Shown one piece after another: positions 23,186-34,427 of a stretch of DNA of 64,000 nucleotides. The notes under the pieces are model-generated. The model searched no databases. It was not told where the DNA came from and saw nothing but the letters and a program-made list of their open reading frames with translations. The position numbers and the translations under genes are program-made. The first letter of the stretch is position 1; every line of letters begins with the position of its first letter. Where the stretch lies: assembly GCA_024291935.2 (NCBI GenBank), contig CM044322.1, positions 21,823,405 to 21,887,404 of the forward strand, read 5' to 3'. This stretch comes from Okapia johnstoni (lineage: Eukaryota; Chordata; Mammalia; Artiodactyla; Giraffidae).

Positions 23186-23400
23186 CATAAAACACTATAT
23201 TTTGGGAAATTATTTAATGACGTGGGAAATGGCAAAAATGAAATTTCAAGTGAAAAGAACAGGATTATAAAGATGCAAGTGCAGTAAGTTCCTACTTTTA
23301 TTTAAAAATATAAATAGGAATAATTGATGACCTTTGCTTAATGGGTGATAAGCTGTGGATTATTTTATGTTTTCTTCCTTATATCATTCGCAGAGTTCAA
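23186..23400 (+). mobile_element. old L1 3' end, second part
   Basis: 'aattatttaatgacgtgg', 'aagtgaaaagaacaggatta' and 'taatgggtgataagctgtgg' continue the 3' UTR of the L1 at 22510. Confidence 0.6.
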
Positions 23401-24800
23401 ATTCTGCACAGTGATTTCAACCATTTTTATATCAAGAAAAATGTTTATGTTATTAATAATATTTTATAGTGAATTAGTTATGAAGGAACTTTTCAAAGGC
23501 TCAGTTAGCTAAGACAGTGTTTAGTTGATGATATATGAAAGCCATGTCTAACACCTGGGGTGTTGCTTAGGCAGGGAACTGGTCACATCCAGGGAAAAAC
23601 TTGAGGGAAAGCCTGTATCTTTTCATCTTTGCTTCTCCAGCACATAATATGGTACTCTATGGGGACAGTGCAAAATGAAAATTCCTTGAACAAGGACCAC
23701 TTGTTCAGGAAATACTACAAATTTCAAAACAACATCAGTGGTACATTAAACCAAGCACAGAAGCTTCCTAAGTGGAGGCCCTGTGCAACTAAATAGATCT
23801 CAAAATCCATGAAGCTGGTCCCACACTACACACTGTAGGTGCTCAATAAATATTTGTTGAAAGTAAAGGTAGGAAGATCCCAAATACAAACTTCTCGATG
23901 GTGCCTCGTGGCCAAACTACAAACAATAAGATTTTGAAGTTATAGGAGGGTATGAGGTCATAGAAAGGAGGAAGCAGTCTTTCAGAATTTTCCCAGACAG
24001 CCTATATTTGAACTACGCTTCCTCTTGTTGTAAATATAACTGTTTGATGGTAATCTGTAGTCACAATTTTGTATTTGGATGACATGATCACTCTGTCTAC
24101 AAAAGAAATGAATAGTCTCTATTTTATCTGTTCAAGCAAGATATTTGGCTCTGGCTATTACATCCTCCCTCACTGCTTTTCCCCTCAACCCACTTTTCCT
24201 CTTATAACCCTTTAAGCTTGGCAACAGAACTCCCCCGACCCATCTTTTCCTTCCTGCACCCCCTACACACCCATCCTCAGCGCTCCCTCTGCCTTTAATG
24301 CCATCCAAGCAGACACAGCCTGAGAGGGTGTCTGCAGAGGGTGTGGATAACCCATTCCTAATCTCCTCCGCGGTCTTGCCGCCCAGGCCTGGCCCAAGCC
24401 CAGCAGAACTGGAGCTGCCAGCTCGTGGAAGCCGCTGCAGCCTAAAAGGAGTCATGGCAGCCAGGGGTTGTCACTTATCAAGGAGAAATGAGACAATTTG
24501 TTACAGCTGATTAGACTGGGGAAACTGAGACGCTTGAGTGGGAACCTGACCTATGCGCAGGGAGAATGCTAAAGAAGGATGCCTGTCCTCAGTTGCCAGG
24601 GCCCCATCCCAGCCCTAGAACATTAAAGAAATATGAGAATCTAACACCCCTTCGCTCACATCAGAAAACAAGCCGAGTTTGCAAATGTCTAGCGTCTCCT
24701 CCATCAACAGACATGCTCTAGTAATAGTATTGCTGTCCCTTTAAATGTCCTAAGTGTTTTTGTCCCTTCTTAATCACTGCCACGTGTTGGAATCCGTTTT
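23401..24800. other. mostly unique; small L2-type terminus and a GC-rich patch
   Basis: 'gtaggtgctcaataaatatt' at 23836-23855 is an L2/MIR-type 3' end. 24290-24450 is GC-rich with several CpGs ('ctcctccgcggtcttgccgc'), and open frames of 107 (minus, 24132-24455) and 70 codons (plus, 24298-24510) overlap there. I recognise no protein. Confidence 0.4.
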
Positions 24801-24975
24801 GATCCTCAGAAAGACTCAAGTATGAGGTAGGACAGGTATTACATGACCACTTATAGCTTACGAAACTGAGACACCAAGAGATTAAATGATCTACCCATGC
24901 TCAGAATTTTAGCTAATGGTGGGGCCAGCACTCAAGCCCAGGTTTCCTGTGTTTGCTCTCCAGTTCCTTCTGTAC
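24801..24975 (-). mobile_element. MIR SINE
   Basis: Antisense MIR: 'gaggtaggacaggtatta', 'cgaaactgagacaccaagag', 'attaaatgatctacccatgc', 'gctaatggtggggccagc', 'caagcccaggtttcctgtg'. Nearly the whole core is alignable. Confidence 0.8.
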
Positions 24976-25291
24976 TGCTGTGGTGGGGGTTGGTAGAAGT
25001 CCTCTGTAACAGAGACCAGTCTAACAGAGACAGGGGAGGGATACAGGAAAGACGAGGGACGATGCAGCAGATTCTCACAGGAATTTCTGAACGTTTTGCC
25101 TTAATAAATAAGATAGAAATACTTTGACATCTGTCTGGCAACTTAGCAGCTACTCAGCTTTTAATTAATCTCATAAAAGCAGGAAGCCTAACCAAAAGTA
25201 GAACGAGGAATTTCTGTTTCAGTCTAGAAAGAGAAGAGGGCATTTTGCTAAATGTGAATATAGGATTTCCAACGGCCTGGGGCCCTTTTCA

Positions 25292-25572
25292 TTTTAATTG
25301 GAGTCTAACTGCTTTACCATGTTGTGTTGTTTTCTGCTGTACAACAAAGTGAATCAGCTATACGTATACGTATACATATATCCCCTCCCATCTCCCCCCG
25401 ACCCCCCACAACCCACCCCTCTAGGTCATCACAGAACACCAGGCTGAGCTCCCTGTGCTATACAGCAGCTTCCCACCAGCTACCTATCTTACTCACGGTA
25501 CTGTATACATATGTCAATGCCACTCTCTCAATTCATTCCACCCTCCCCTTCCCCCTCTGTGTCCACTGGTCT
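25292..25572 (-). mobile_element. ruminant L1 3' end (L1_BT-like)
   Basis: Antisense L1 3' UTR: 'ttaattggagtctaactgc', 'gtgaatcagctatacgtata', 'ccctctaggtcatcacagaa', 'gagctccctgtgctatacag', 'tcaatgccactctctcaatt'. It is 5' truncated at about 280 bp. Open frames of 86 and 103 codons across it are antisense L1. Confidence 0.85.
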
Positions 25573-26264
25573 GGGACTCTTTAAACCAGGGAGTGAAGCC
25601 AGACCTTGAGGAGCTGGCTCAATTCAGTGCTACAAGTGTTATTGCACATATTCTCTGCAGGCTGCCACCAGGAGCAGGCCCTGGACTGTGTCTGAGCCCA
25701 GCTCTGTCTCTTGCTTCCCTGACTTCCTCAGGCAGACCTGCGGCTTCTTCACGCAACACCCCCTGAATTTGCAAGTGCAGGCTTCATCATAGCAGTCACT
25801 AGATTCCAAGCTGTTTCTGTGGCTCTTTCCCCATTATATTTTGACTCCCAGAAAGCAAGGCTCATTGCCTAGTCAACTTTACAACTCAAAAATCTAGGAG
25901 ATGATCTGGAACATAGAAGCCCCTCAATAAATCTATCTGATAGATGAGCAAATGAATGCATAAACCAGTTCATCTGAAACAGGTCTCACGATCTCCTCTT
26001 CCAAGGTTCAGCTCTCCCATTTGTGAAAAAAGGTGTAGATACACCTGTTTGACTGAATCACAAGGTTGTAAATGACTAAATGTTTGTTTTGTTATCAGGC
26101 CCTCTCTCACAAGTCCTAAATACACACTAAAATGTAGAAAACCCGCAGACAGGAGCCCAGTCACTCTTGTTCCTGGTGCATCCCCAATATCTACATTAGT
26201 AGCTCAGTAAGGAAGTGCCCAGTTAACACTGGTGGAAGGAAGAGAGGTGGGACAGAAGGATTGT
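25573..26264. other. mostly unique; L2-type 3' end at about 25836-25965
   Basis: 'gactcccagaaagcaaggct', 'cattgcctagtcaac', 'agcccctcaataaatc' and 'gagcaaatgaatgcat' follow the L2 3' end in sense. The rest shows nothing I can name. Confidence 0.5.
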
Positions 26265-26475
26265 TGGTGTTGTTTAGTCGCCAAGTCATGTCTGACACCT
26301 TACGACCTCAAGGACTGTAGCCTGCCAGGCTTCCCTGTCCATGGGATTCTGCAGGCAAGAAAACTGGAGTGGGTTGCCATTCCCTTCTCCAGGGGATCTT
26401 CCCGACCCAGGGATTGAACCTGGGTCTCCTGCATTGGCAGGCAGACTCTTTACCACTGAGCCACCTGGGAAGCCC
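26265..26475 (-). mobile_element. Bov-tA SINE
   Basis: Full-length antisense Bov-tA: 'ttgtttagtcgccaagtcat', 'gtgggttgccattcccttct', 'gggattgaacctgggtctcc', 'gccacctgggaagccc'. Among the better preserved copies in the window. Confidence 0.94.
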
Positions 26476-28714
26476 GAGACTGAAGTATACACAATACTTT
26501 ATAAACACTATGACCTTTGATTGAAAAGCTATGATTTTTTTTTCCCCAAAGTATAATAAGTTCTGGTCATCAGAAAGCATGTTGTGTTGCTGAGAGACTT
26601 TGCCCCGTTCCCGGTTCTGTCCCCTCCATTGATCAGTCTCCTCTGTCACTGACAACATGAGGAAGGCCACGTTCACCCTCCTCTTTTTCAGATGGGGATA
26701 ATTTGTCTTTTTCAAACTTTCTGCAGTGTAGGAGGATGGTGAGGCCAAGACTGAATCATACCAAGGAAGCCAGTATCTACGAAGGATGTCTGCCATATGT
26801 CCCAAAAGCAGTCTAGAGCCCAAGGCTTTGAGGGGGTCAGTAGTCCAGGCTAGAAGGAACAACAAGCTGAGCAGGGGCTGAGAGCTGGCTACCACCGCAG
26901 AGCTGCAGAGGGCACTGGGGCGCCTCTGTGGCCAGCCGGAGCCAAACAGCCACCTCAGCACAGGCACTTCCTGGGGATTAATGAGGCACAGAAAGGAATA
27001 ACACCTCAAACCATTAACCCCAACCAGCCATAAATCCTCAGGAATTGCACGGCAGAGTGGCTGTTCCTGCTATATTAAGTTGAAAATGCATTTTAAAAGG
27101 CCTATGGATTTTTTTTAATGGACAACAATATCACTGGAAGCCAATGGGCCTTTCCATAGACAAAATACCTCAGCCCAGGGGCCTGGCCCTTTATTCAACG
27201 TGGGACATTCCTTCTCGTGCTTGAGGCTTCCTGGCTTTTCTTGTGTCCTTTGCTCCTAGGATATTGAAAAACACCACTTCAACTGAAAACACTGGAGTGA
27301 GAAAAAGAGAAGCCCAACCAGCTTGCAGGAGCCACAGTCTGAGAGCAGGTGCCAGGGTGCAGCAGGTGGGTCAGGGGCAGCCAGAAGGGAGAAAATCAGG
27401 AGAGAAGACTGCCAAGGTGCAGGAATGCTCCACTGACTTCTTTGACATTGAAATCCCCAATGAAAATGTAAATCTCATCTGGTGGAGGAAGCCTCTGAGC
27501 CATTTTTAGGCCATTAACAGCTTTGCTGCAAATTGTCCAAAATAGTCACTCACCCATTACAGCCCGGGGCAATGGAACTCAACACAGGTACTAATCTCAG
27601 AAGTAAGGAAGGTCAGGAATGATGGGGGCAGAAGGGTGGAAGAAGTGGAGGAGGAGGAGAGATCTCATGGGGCTTGGGGGGGGACACCAGGTCCTTGGCC
27701 AAAAGATATGAAGGACAATGGATGGAAAGTGAATACTGGACCATCAACAACTTTTCAGACTAATAACTTTTTCTAGACCAGGCCCAGCTAGGGGATAATT
27801 AAAGATACACAAGAGTCAGAAGAGAAGGCAAAGCAGAGACAGAAGAAAGGAAGGCCAATGAGATAGAAGCATTATTTTTGGCAGTCATGGGATGCTGAAG
27901 TTACTGGGGGCTCCACTGACTATGAGGTTACCCTGTGGCAAAATACATGTCTACTCCATGATTCAATTTCCTGATTAAAAAAGCATCTCTTTCAAATAAT
28001 GTCCCTCAGAACATCATTCTGGGGGATAAAGAGTTAATATTCGAAAATCTCAAGGAGACTTCGAAGAACACCAAGTTTCTATTCTAAGTATGAGGGATTC
28101 CTATTCTAAGAAATTCTGTAGATTGACAAAACTAAATGGCCTCTACATCGTATAACCATAATCCTTCTCAGTGTACAAAAGTCCAAAAATAAAGACCAGA
28201 TGTCTTCAAACTGCTGACGTTGGTTGAGCTGGTTCCACTCTCTCACAATGATTGCTAAACCAAGCTTCCCCTGGACGCAAAGCTGAGGATTTCCATCCTT
28301 GAGTTATTGGCTTTTTCTGCCACCATTTTCCTGTTCACATATATGGGCACCCTGTCGGCCTTCCTCAGGTCTGGAATGGAGTTTTCCTCTCCTTAGAGGA
28401 TGTATCTGCAGAAGCTCTCGAAACCCGTTAAGTACTTATGCCTCCTCAGCAGCCTCTCCTGACATCGGAGAGTCAGTTTCTCATTAGCAGCTGGTTAGAA
28501 CAGCAAGGCCTCCACCAGTGACTTGCTCAAACTCTGGTTCTCCAAGAAAATCTTTGTGAAGATTCTGCCCCAGGCCAGCTCTCCCAACAACCTTCTCCTC
28601 CCGCCCCCCTAGAAAAGCCCCAGACTGTGCTGGGAGGCCAGTGCTTTGTATAGGCCAGCTGGGAGGTGGTTTCCCCATTTCCCAGCCCTGCACCCGCTCT
28701 GTCTCTTTCTCATA
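26476..28714. other. longest repeat-free stretch; no gene recognised
   Basis: More than 2.2 kb without a repeat I can name. A 233-codon minus frame (27009 to 26308), the longest in the window, covers its left part. About 60 of its C-terminal codons are antisense Bov-tA, and the remainder has no motif, signal peptide or family resemblance that I recognise. An 88-codon plus frame at 27243-27509 is also unrecognised. The stretch could hold conserved noncoding sequence, but I cannot show that. Confidence 0.4.
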
Positions 28715-28830
28715 AATTTCCAACAATGTTCTGTAGTGCTAAAACACTTCCTGTTCTTATTCTCATGTGTTTCTCGTATGTATTTGCCCTATTAGATCAT
28801 AAGTTTCTCAGCCATGAGAACTATATTCTG
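28715..28830 (+). mobile_element. L2 3' end
   Basis: 'ctgtagtgctaaaacact', 'cctattagatcataagttt' and 'gagaactatattctg' follow the L2 3' region (the block before the 'ctgtaagctccttgagggc' motif of the consensus). Confidence 0.5.
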
Positions 28831-29004
28831 TAATTTCTTTTTATTCTCCCCATCAACTCTCACAGATGTCAGTACATTAAGATGTTTTTGTAAAGACCTG
28901 GTTGACTGGATAATTTCTGTAAAGGGAGAAACAAAAGAAAAAGTGAACTGTGGCAGAATAAAGACAAAGAGGTGTATGTTTGCATATGAGTGTGAGCTCA
29001 TTTT

Positions 29005-29130
29005 TATATTCACTCATTCCATAAGCATTTGTTGAACACCTACTACGTTTCAGGTGTTGTGATAGGCATAGGGATACAGCAAAGAACGAGAAAAATAAAA
29101 GTCCTTGAGCTCCCAGAACAACACTTCCTT
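29005..29130 (+). mobile_element. ancient mammalian repeat (family not named)
   Basis: 'cattccataagcatttgttg', 'aacacctactacgtttcagg', 'gatacagcaaagaacgag' and 'ccttgagctcccagaac' fit the same old family as 3086-3260. The 3' side is cut by a CHR-2 SINE. Confidence 0.6.
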
Positions 29131-29142
29131 GGGACTTCTTCA

Positions 29143-29417
29143 CGTTATTTTATTTTTGGCTGTGCTGGGTCTTTGTTGCTGTGTGTGAGTGGCTGTCTAG
29201 TGGTGGTGTGTGGGCTTCTCATTGCAGTGGCTTCTCTTGTTGCGGAGCACAGGCTCTAGTCGCTTGGGCTTCAGTAGTTGCAGCATATGGGCTCAGTAGT
29301 TGTGGCGCACGGGCTCAGTTGTCCCTTAGCATGTGGAATCTTCCCAGACCAGGGATAGAACCCATGTCCCCTGCACCGGTAGGTGGACTCTTAACCACTG
29401 GAACACCAGGGAAGTCC
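29143..29417 (-). mobile_element. CHR-2-type cetartiodactyl SINE
   Basis: Antisense tRNA-derived SINE: 'atttttggctgtgctggg', 'ggcttctcttgttgcggagc', 'cttcagtagttgcagcat', and at its end the complement of the head, 'ccaccggtaggtgg'-type wording to 'caccagggaagtcc'. This family is shared by whales, hippos and ruminants, hence older than Bov-tA. The 87-codon frame across it is not a gene. Confidence 0.85.
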
Positions 29418-29828
29418 AAGGACTTCATTCAATATAGTTTGTAAGGTCCTTGAGCCTCATACTGTTTGTGTGTTTGTAAAGTTTATTTTCGTGGCTAAAA
29501 AGGGATGCTGTGTTTGGCTTTGTTTCACATGAAGAAAAGGTGTATGTGTCCTATGAGAGTATGTTTGATTTAGATTCAGGTTACAAAAACCAGAAAAGAA
29601 TGTTAGATATAATTTAGAACCTGACACTTTCCTTCATGATGTGTGACTTTTATCTCAAACCTGGAGGAAAACAGTGCAATTTATATATGCTAATGAGGAC
29701 AGTCAAAACTTGCATACCACTGAATATTTTAGGAAACCCCAAACTGCAAGTTACTACTAAATCAGAAGTATTGATTCCAGGCCAAAGATTTTAAACAATA
29801 AACATAATGATTTCCAACAAGTTTGCTT
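29418..29828. other. unique sequence, no feature seen
   Basis: No repeat or coding signal recognised. Confidence 0.4.
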
Positions 29829-29925
29829 TTTTATTTTTTAAAATTATATTGATTTATAATTGATCGATGATTGCTTTGCAATACATCAATAAGAATTAGC
29901 CATAGGTGAACATATGTCCCCTTCT
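29829..29925 (-). mobile_element. L1 3' terminus (first of two stacked)
   Basis: 'ttatattgatttataattga', 'gattgctttgcaatacatc', 'catatgtccccttc': an antisense L1 3' UTR end of about 95 bp that abuts a second, longer one in the same orientation. Confidence 0.65.
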
Positions 29926-30808
29926 TTTTTAAATTAATTAATTTATTTTAATTGGAGGATAATTACTTGACAATGTTGTGATGGTTTTTGCCATACATCA
30001 ACATGAATTGGCCACAGGTATACATGTGTCCCCCCCCATTCTGAAACCCCCTCCCACCTCCCTCCCCACCCCATCCCTCTGGATTGTCCCAGAACACCAG
30101 CTTTGGGTGCCCTGTTTCATGCATCAAACTTGCACTGGCCATCTATTTTACATATGCTAATGTACATGTTTCAGTGCTGTTCTCTTAAATTATCCCACCC
30201 TCACCTTCCCCCACTGAGTCCAAAAGTCTATTGTTTACATCTGTATCTCCTTTGCTGCCCTGCATATAGGATCATCAGTATCATATTTCTAAATTCTATA
30301 TAAATAAGTTAATATATGGTATTTGTCTTTCTCTTTCTGACTTACTTCACTCTATATATTAGGCTCCAGGTTCATCCACCTCATTAGAACTGACTCAAAT
30401 GTGTTCTTTTTCACAGCTGAGTAATATTCCATTGTGTATATGTACCACAGCTTCCTTATTCATTCATCTGCAGATGGACATCTAGGTTGCTTCCATGTTC
30501 TAGCTATTATAAATAGTGCTGCAATGAACATTGGGGTTCATGTTTCTCTTTCAATTCTGATTTCCTCGGGTTGCATGCCCCACAGCGGGATTGCTAGGTC
30601 GTATGGCAGTTCTATTCCCAGTTTTTTAAGGAGTCTCCACACTGTTCTCTATAGTGGCTGTGCCAGTTTGCATTCCCACCAACAGTGTAAGAGGATTCCC
30701 TTTTCTCCACACCCTCTCCAGCATTTATTGTTTGTAGATTTTTGATGATCGCTATTCTGACCAGTGTGAGATGATACTTCATTGTGGTTTTAATTTACAT
30801 TTCTCTAA
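29926..30808 (-). mobile_element. ruminant L1 3' end (L1_BT-like, ~880 bp)
   Basis: Antisense L1: 'aattggaggataattacttg', 'accccctcccacctccctcc', 'tctgacttacttcactctat', 'attccattgtgtatatgtac', 'aacattggggttcatgtttc' and 'ttcccaccaacagtgtaag'. It includes the 3' UTR and the last part of ORF2, then stops abruptly (5' truncation). Open frames of 60-103 codons are antisense translations. Confidence 0.9.
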
Positions 30809-31199
30809 CAGAAATTGCTTTCTATCTAATCTTAGTAGCAAAAACCCCAAGTTCATATTGTGTTACTTTTTAAAGCATGGAAAATGATTTGTAACTGAGA
30901 TCTAATTTCACTCTTGCTACACAGAGAGGTAGGTGGAAGAGTACAATATCTACTCCATGTCCCTCTAAGAACAGTTAAGGTCACATGATACTCCAAGGTG
31001 GGATGAGACTAGAGCTCATGTGAAATATTCCTGATCCTCTCCTAACCTAAGGCATTTTAACTTTTTAGTTTTAATTATAATTTTATTTTCAACCTGATAT
31101 GCTTAGACAAGTGAGTTGATTATATTCTCCAGTTCATAGCACACTATCATTATCAGCACGTACAGAGCTTCTGTCATATTTTATTTTATTATTCTTCTT
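30809..31199. other. unique sequence, no feature seen
   Basis: AT-rich sequence between two antisense L1 segments. Nothing recognised. Confidence 0.4.
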
Positions 31200-32515
31200 T
31201 TGTACCTGATTTCAGTCACATTTCCCTCTTTTTCTCTTACTTCTTAGCCCCTCCCCCATCCTAAAGACACCCACAGTGATGTGTTTGATCTAGATAGGCT
31301 GAGATAGAGATATGTGTACATATGCACATGCATTTATGTGTGTGTGTATATATATACATATGTTCTGTATGTATACATATGTGGAGGGTTATCTTTGAAA
31401 AATGTACAGTATGAGGTGTGTATATGTGTTTTAAATTGACTTAGGTGGTATTTGCTGGAAATTTCATTCTGCTTCTTAATTTCTTTCATTCACCTCTTTC
31501 ATGTCTATGGCTCTCTGCCTTCACAAACAAAGATCCTTTATGACTGTCTTTGTATATTCCCCTTCCTGGTAATGTGTGAAAACTTCTCTGGGGTGTATGC
31601 TCAGGCCTGGGACTCCTGGGTCATAAGGTGTACCCATAAACATCATTTTAGCTAGGGGCTTCTAGGTTATTCTCTAGAATGACTATACCAATGTACATTT
31701 CATGAGCACAAGAGTTCTAGTATCCCCAGGTCCTCACCAATAACTTCTAATTTTTGCTATTCTAGTGAGTATAAAATCATATTTCATTATTATCTCTGAT
31801 TTCAGAGTTTGAGTAAATTGTCGTATACTTATTAACTATTCAGATCACCCTTTGGGTAAATTACCTATTCCTGTTCATTGAGTTCCCCAATCTGTCTTAC
31901 TGAATTGTAAGAATTCCTGTTCTACTCTAGATATCTATCCCTTATGGTTATATTGGTGAATGAAAATATCTTCTCCCAGTCATTATCAGTCTGTTAACTT
32001 GATCCATGTACATTCATTGATGAGAACTCCTCTAATGTGTTGTAGTCAAATACATCAACTATTTGCCTTATGAATTGTGCTTTGCTGGTCTTATTTTAAA
32101 AGGCCTCCCTCACTCCAAATTCATAAAGACATACTTTTCCACTAGTTTTATAATTCCATTCACATTTATGTCTTTAATCCTTCTAGAAGATTAATTTTTA
32201 GTGTCATATAGGAATCTGTCTTAATGGTTTCCATATAATGACTTTATTTCCTTAGTATCATATATTTAACAATCCAATGATGTATATTACACATGTGTAG
32301 GGCCCTGTCTTTTGTACGTCAAATTATTTGGAAATTATTTGGAAACATGAGTCCACTTTTAATTCTTGTTTCCTTTAACATGGATTTATTGTCCTATTCT
32401 TTTCCTCACACTATTTTCTGCTTTTTCTACTTATTGATTTTACTACTGTGGCTTAATATGTTTCCATATCTGGTGGAATAAATCTTCTTTGCTCTTCTTT
32501 TCAAATCTGACTTTG
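31200..32515 (-). mobile_element. old L1M ORF2/3' region, antisense
   Basis: Antisense L1 of an older subfamily: 'ctggggtgtatgctcaggcc', 'gactcctgggtcataaggtg', 'ccaggtcctcaccaataact', 'aaatatcttctcccagtcat', 'cactagttttataattcc' and 'tgtctttaatccttctagaa'. Divergence is high and no frame survives. A (TG/TA)n patch lies at 31336-31385. Confidence 0.75.
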
Positions 32516-32639
32516 CATCCTATGGACATTTGTTAATCTATACAAACTGTACAATAAGCTCAAAGTCATTTCTGTTATCTTGAAAGACCACATGAGCTTT
32601 CACTTCCTCCACTCTAGCCCTTTATGTCATGCTTCTTTA

Positions 32640-33110
32640 TACTGCAGTTAATAAAAACCCAACTGAAAGCAATTTAAGTCAATAATAATAATGCAGTAAG
32701 TGTTCAAACAATATCATCAGGACTTTGTCTTTTCTTCTGCCTCTTGACTCTACTTTCTTCTCAGTTGGCTTCCATCACGGACAAAATTTCTCCAGGAGTA
32801 GGTCCCTAGCTACAACTTACTTTCCTAGCCACCCAAGCAGAAAGAAGATGGTTCCTCCCTGAGAATTTCATCAGAGTTCTGAATGGGGTTCTCATGCCCC
32901 ATCCTTCCCTGTCCTGCAACATGCTCCATCCTCAAACAACTGATGTGATCAGACTTTAGAAGGTTCTGTTTGGCCCGGCCTGTGTCTTTTGCCTGCCAAC
33001 CACTGGATCAGCCCCATATGACACAAGTGAACTAGAAGGGAAAGAGTATTTCCATGAACAAAAACTGAAATGCTACCCACAAGGGCAGGCAAAACCTATG
33101 AAGGTTAACT
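32640..33110 (+). mobile_element. ancient repeat (DNA-transposon or LTR type, not named)
   Basis: 'gcagttaataaaaacccaac', later 'ttctccaggagtaggtccct', 'tggcccggcctgtgtctttt', 'ccaaccactggatcagcccc' and 'tacccacaagggcaggcaaa' follow the wording of a widespread old mammalian repeat with a 'gaaccaatcactgtggcc'-type core. I am unsure of its class. Confidence 0.4.
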
Positions 33111-33144
33111 ATCCACTGTGACAATACATTGCACATATTTTTTT

Positions 33145-33300
33145 TTTCTACGTGACTCCTCCTACCAGAATATAAGCTCCTTGAGGGCATGTCGTGTGTC
33201 TCTTCATCTTAGAGGCCTGAGTACCTAGTCAAGTGTCTTTATACAGTGGCCACTCGACAAACATCTATGGAATTTGAGAAAGTGAATGAATGAAAGGGTG
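33145..33300 (+). mobile_element. L2 LINE 3' end
   Basis: 'agaatataagctccttgagg', 'gcctgagtacctagtcaag' and a terminal 'gtgaatgaatgaaag' mark a clear L2 3' end. L2 is an extinct LINE of the mammalian ancestor. Confidence 0.8.
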
Positions 33301-33499
33301 CCAGGGGCAGAATTAGGGCTAGGCTGCATCTTAAGCAGAGAGAAGAAACAACAGTGACTGCATCAAACCCTTTAAATTAGGATTTAAAAAGCCAAGATGC
33401 CAATCTCAGAAAAGGGGTCATGGCTCCTCTTATCACATAGATATAAAATCTAACTGTTAATTCCACCAACTTTCCCAGTGACCTGATACGTCCTGTAAG

Positions 33500-33700
33500 G
33501 GAAAGTCTAAGGTAGTGGTTCAAAGTTTTAATTAGAGTCTGACAGTCTTGACTCCCATCCTAATTCTGCCACTTATTAAAACTTGATTCATTTAGCCATT
33601 CAGGGCCACAATTTCTTTTTCTGCACAATGGGACTAATATGTACTTTGGAGAGTTGTTATAATATTTTCAAAGAGAATTGTGTAAGGACTTCAACCAGTG
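33500..33700 (+). mobile_element. MIR SINE
   Basis: 'aggtagtggttcaaag', 'gactcccatcctaattctgc', 'cacttattaaaacttg', 'caatttctttttctgcac' and 'aatgggactaatatgtac' follow MIR in sense over most of its length. Confidence 0.8.
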
Positions 33701-34199
33701 TCTGCAGTGGGCTATAAGAAAATCTTTACCTTCTGATGTGCAACCTTGGGAGTTCCCTGGGCAATATCAAAACTGGTCCCCATACACTGAGGGCAAAGAG
33801 AGACCAAACAAAGAGGTAAACCACTCCAGATTTGTACGTGGAAGTTTTAACGAGCAAGGGGACATACATATGAAGCTTATCTTGGGTGGTTGCAAGATAA
33901 GTAGATCTTGGCCCCCACCTGCCAGAATCTCAAAAGTTTATACAGAGGCCTTCACTGGAGTCAGTTACATATTCTGTCCAGATGGTTTCAACAACATCTT
34001 ACTCTCTTAAGGCTGTCCTTGAGACAATGCTAGTGTGGGAACAGTAAGTGGACATATATTTTAAGGACAGAGGAAGGGGTGAGGAGCCTCTGCTTGCCCA
34101 GGTCTAGCTCACAGGCCAACCAGAGGTTATCTCCTCTCAACGACCTCCTGCAACACAGCTGCAACAGATTTTTCAATCACCTATTAAGTGTCAGGCAGG
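33701..34199. other. unclassified; possible antisense LTR remnant
   Basis: A 110-codon plus frame (33678-34010) crosses this segment. Phrases such as 'ctcaaaagtttatacagagg' and 'aaggctgtccttgagacaat' remind me of antisense LTR or internal ERV sequence, but I cannot assign a family and see no gag, pol or env motif. Low confidence. Confidence 0.25.
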
Positions 34200-34427
34200 G
34201 TTGTTGTTGTTCAGTCGCCAAGTCAGGTCCGACATTTTGTGACCCCATGGACTGCAGCATTCCAGGCCTCCCTGTCCCTTACTATCTCCTGGAGTTTGCC
34301 AGAGTTCATGTGCATTGAATTCATGATGCGATCCAACCATCTCATCCTCTGCCACCCTCTTCTCCTTCTGCCTTCAGTCTTTCCCAACATCAGGGTCTTT
34401 TCCAATGAGTTGGCTATTCGGGCAAGA
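34200..34427 (-). mobile_element. BovB LINE 3' end fragment
   Basis: Antisense BovB terminus: 'ttgttgttgttcagtcgcc', 'ccatggactgcagcattcc', 'gatccaaccatctcatcctc', 'tcagggtcttttccaatgag'. The 77-codon minus frame (34223-34456) reads the end of the BovB polyprotein (L-D-R-I-M-N-S-M, V-R-D-R-E-A-W) with substitutions. Confidence 0.9.

Noticed and set aside
25324..25766. 86- and 103-codon plus frames rich in proline and serine
   Set aside because: The first half is the antisense strand of a ruminant L1 3' UTR and the second is unrecognised with no exon signals.
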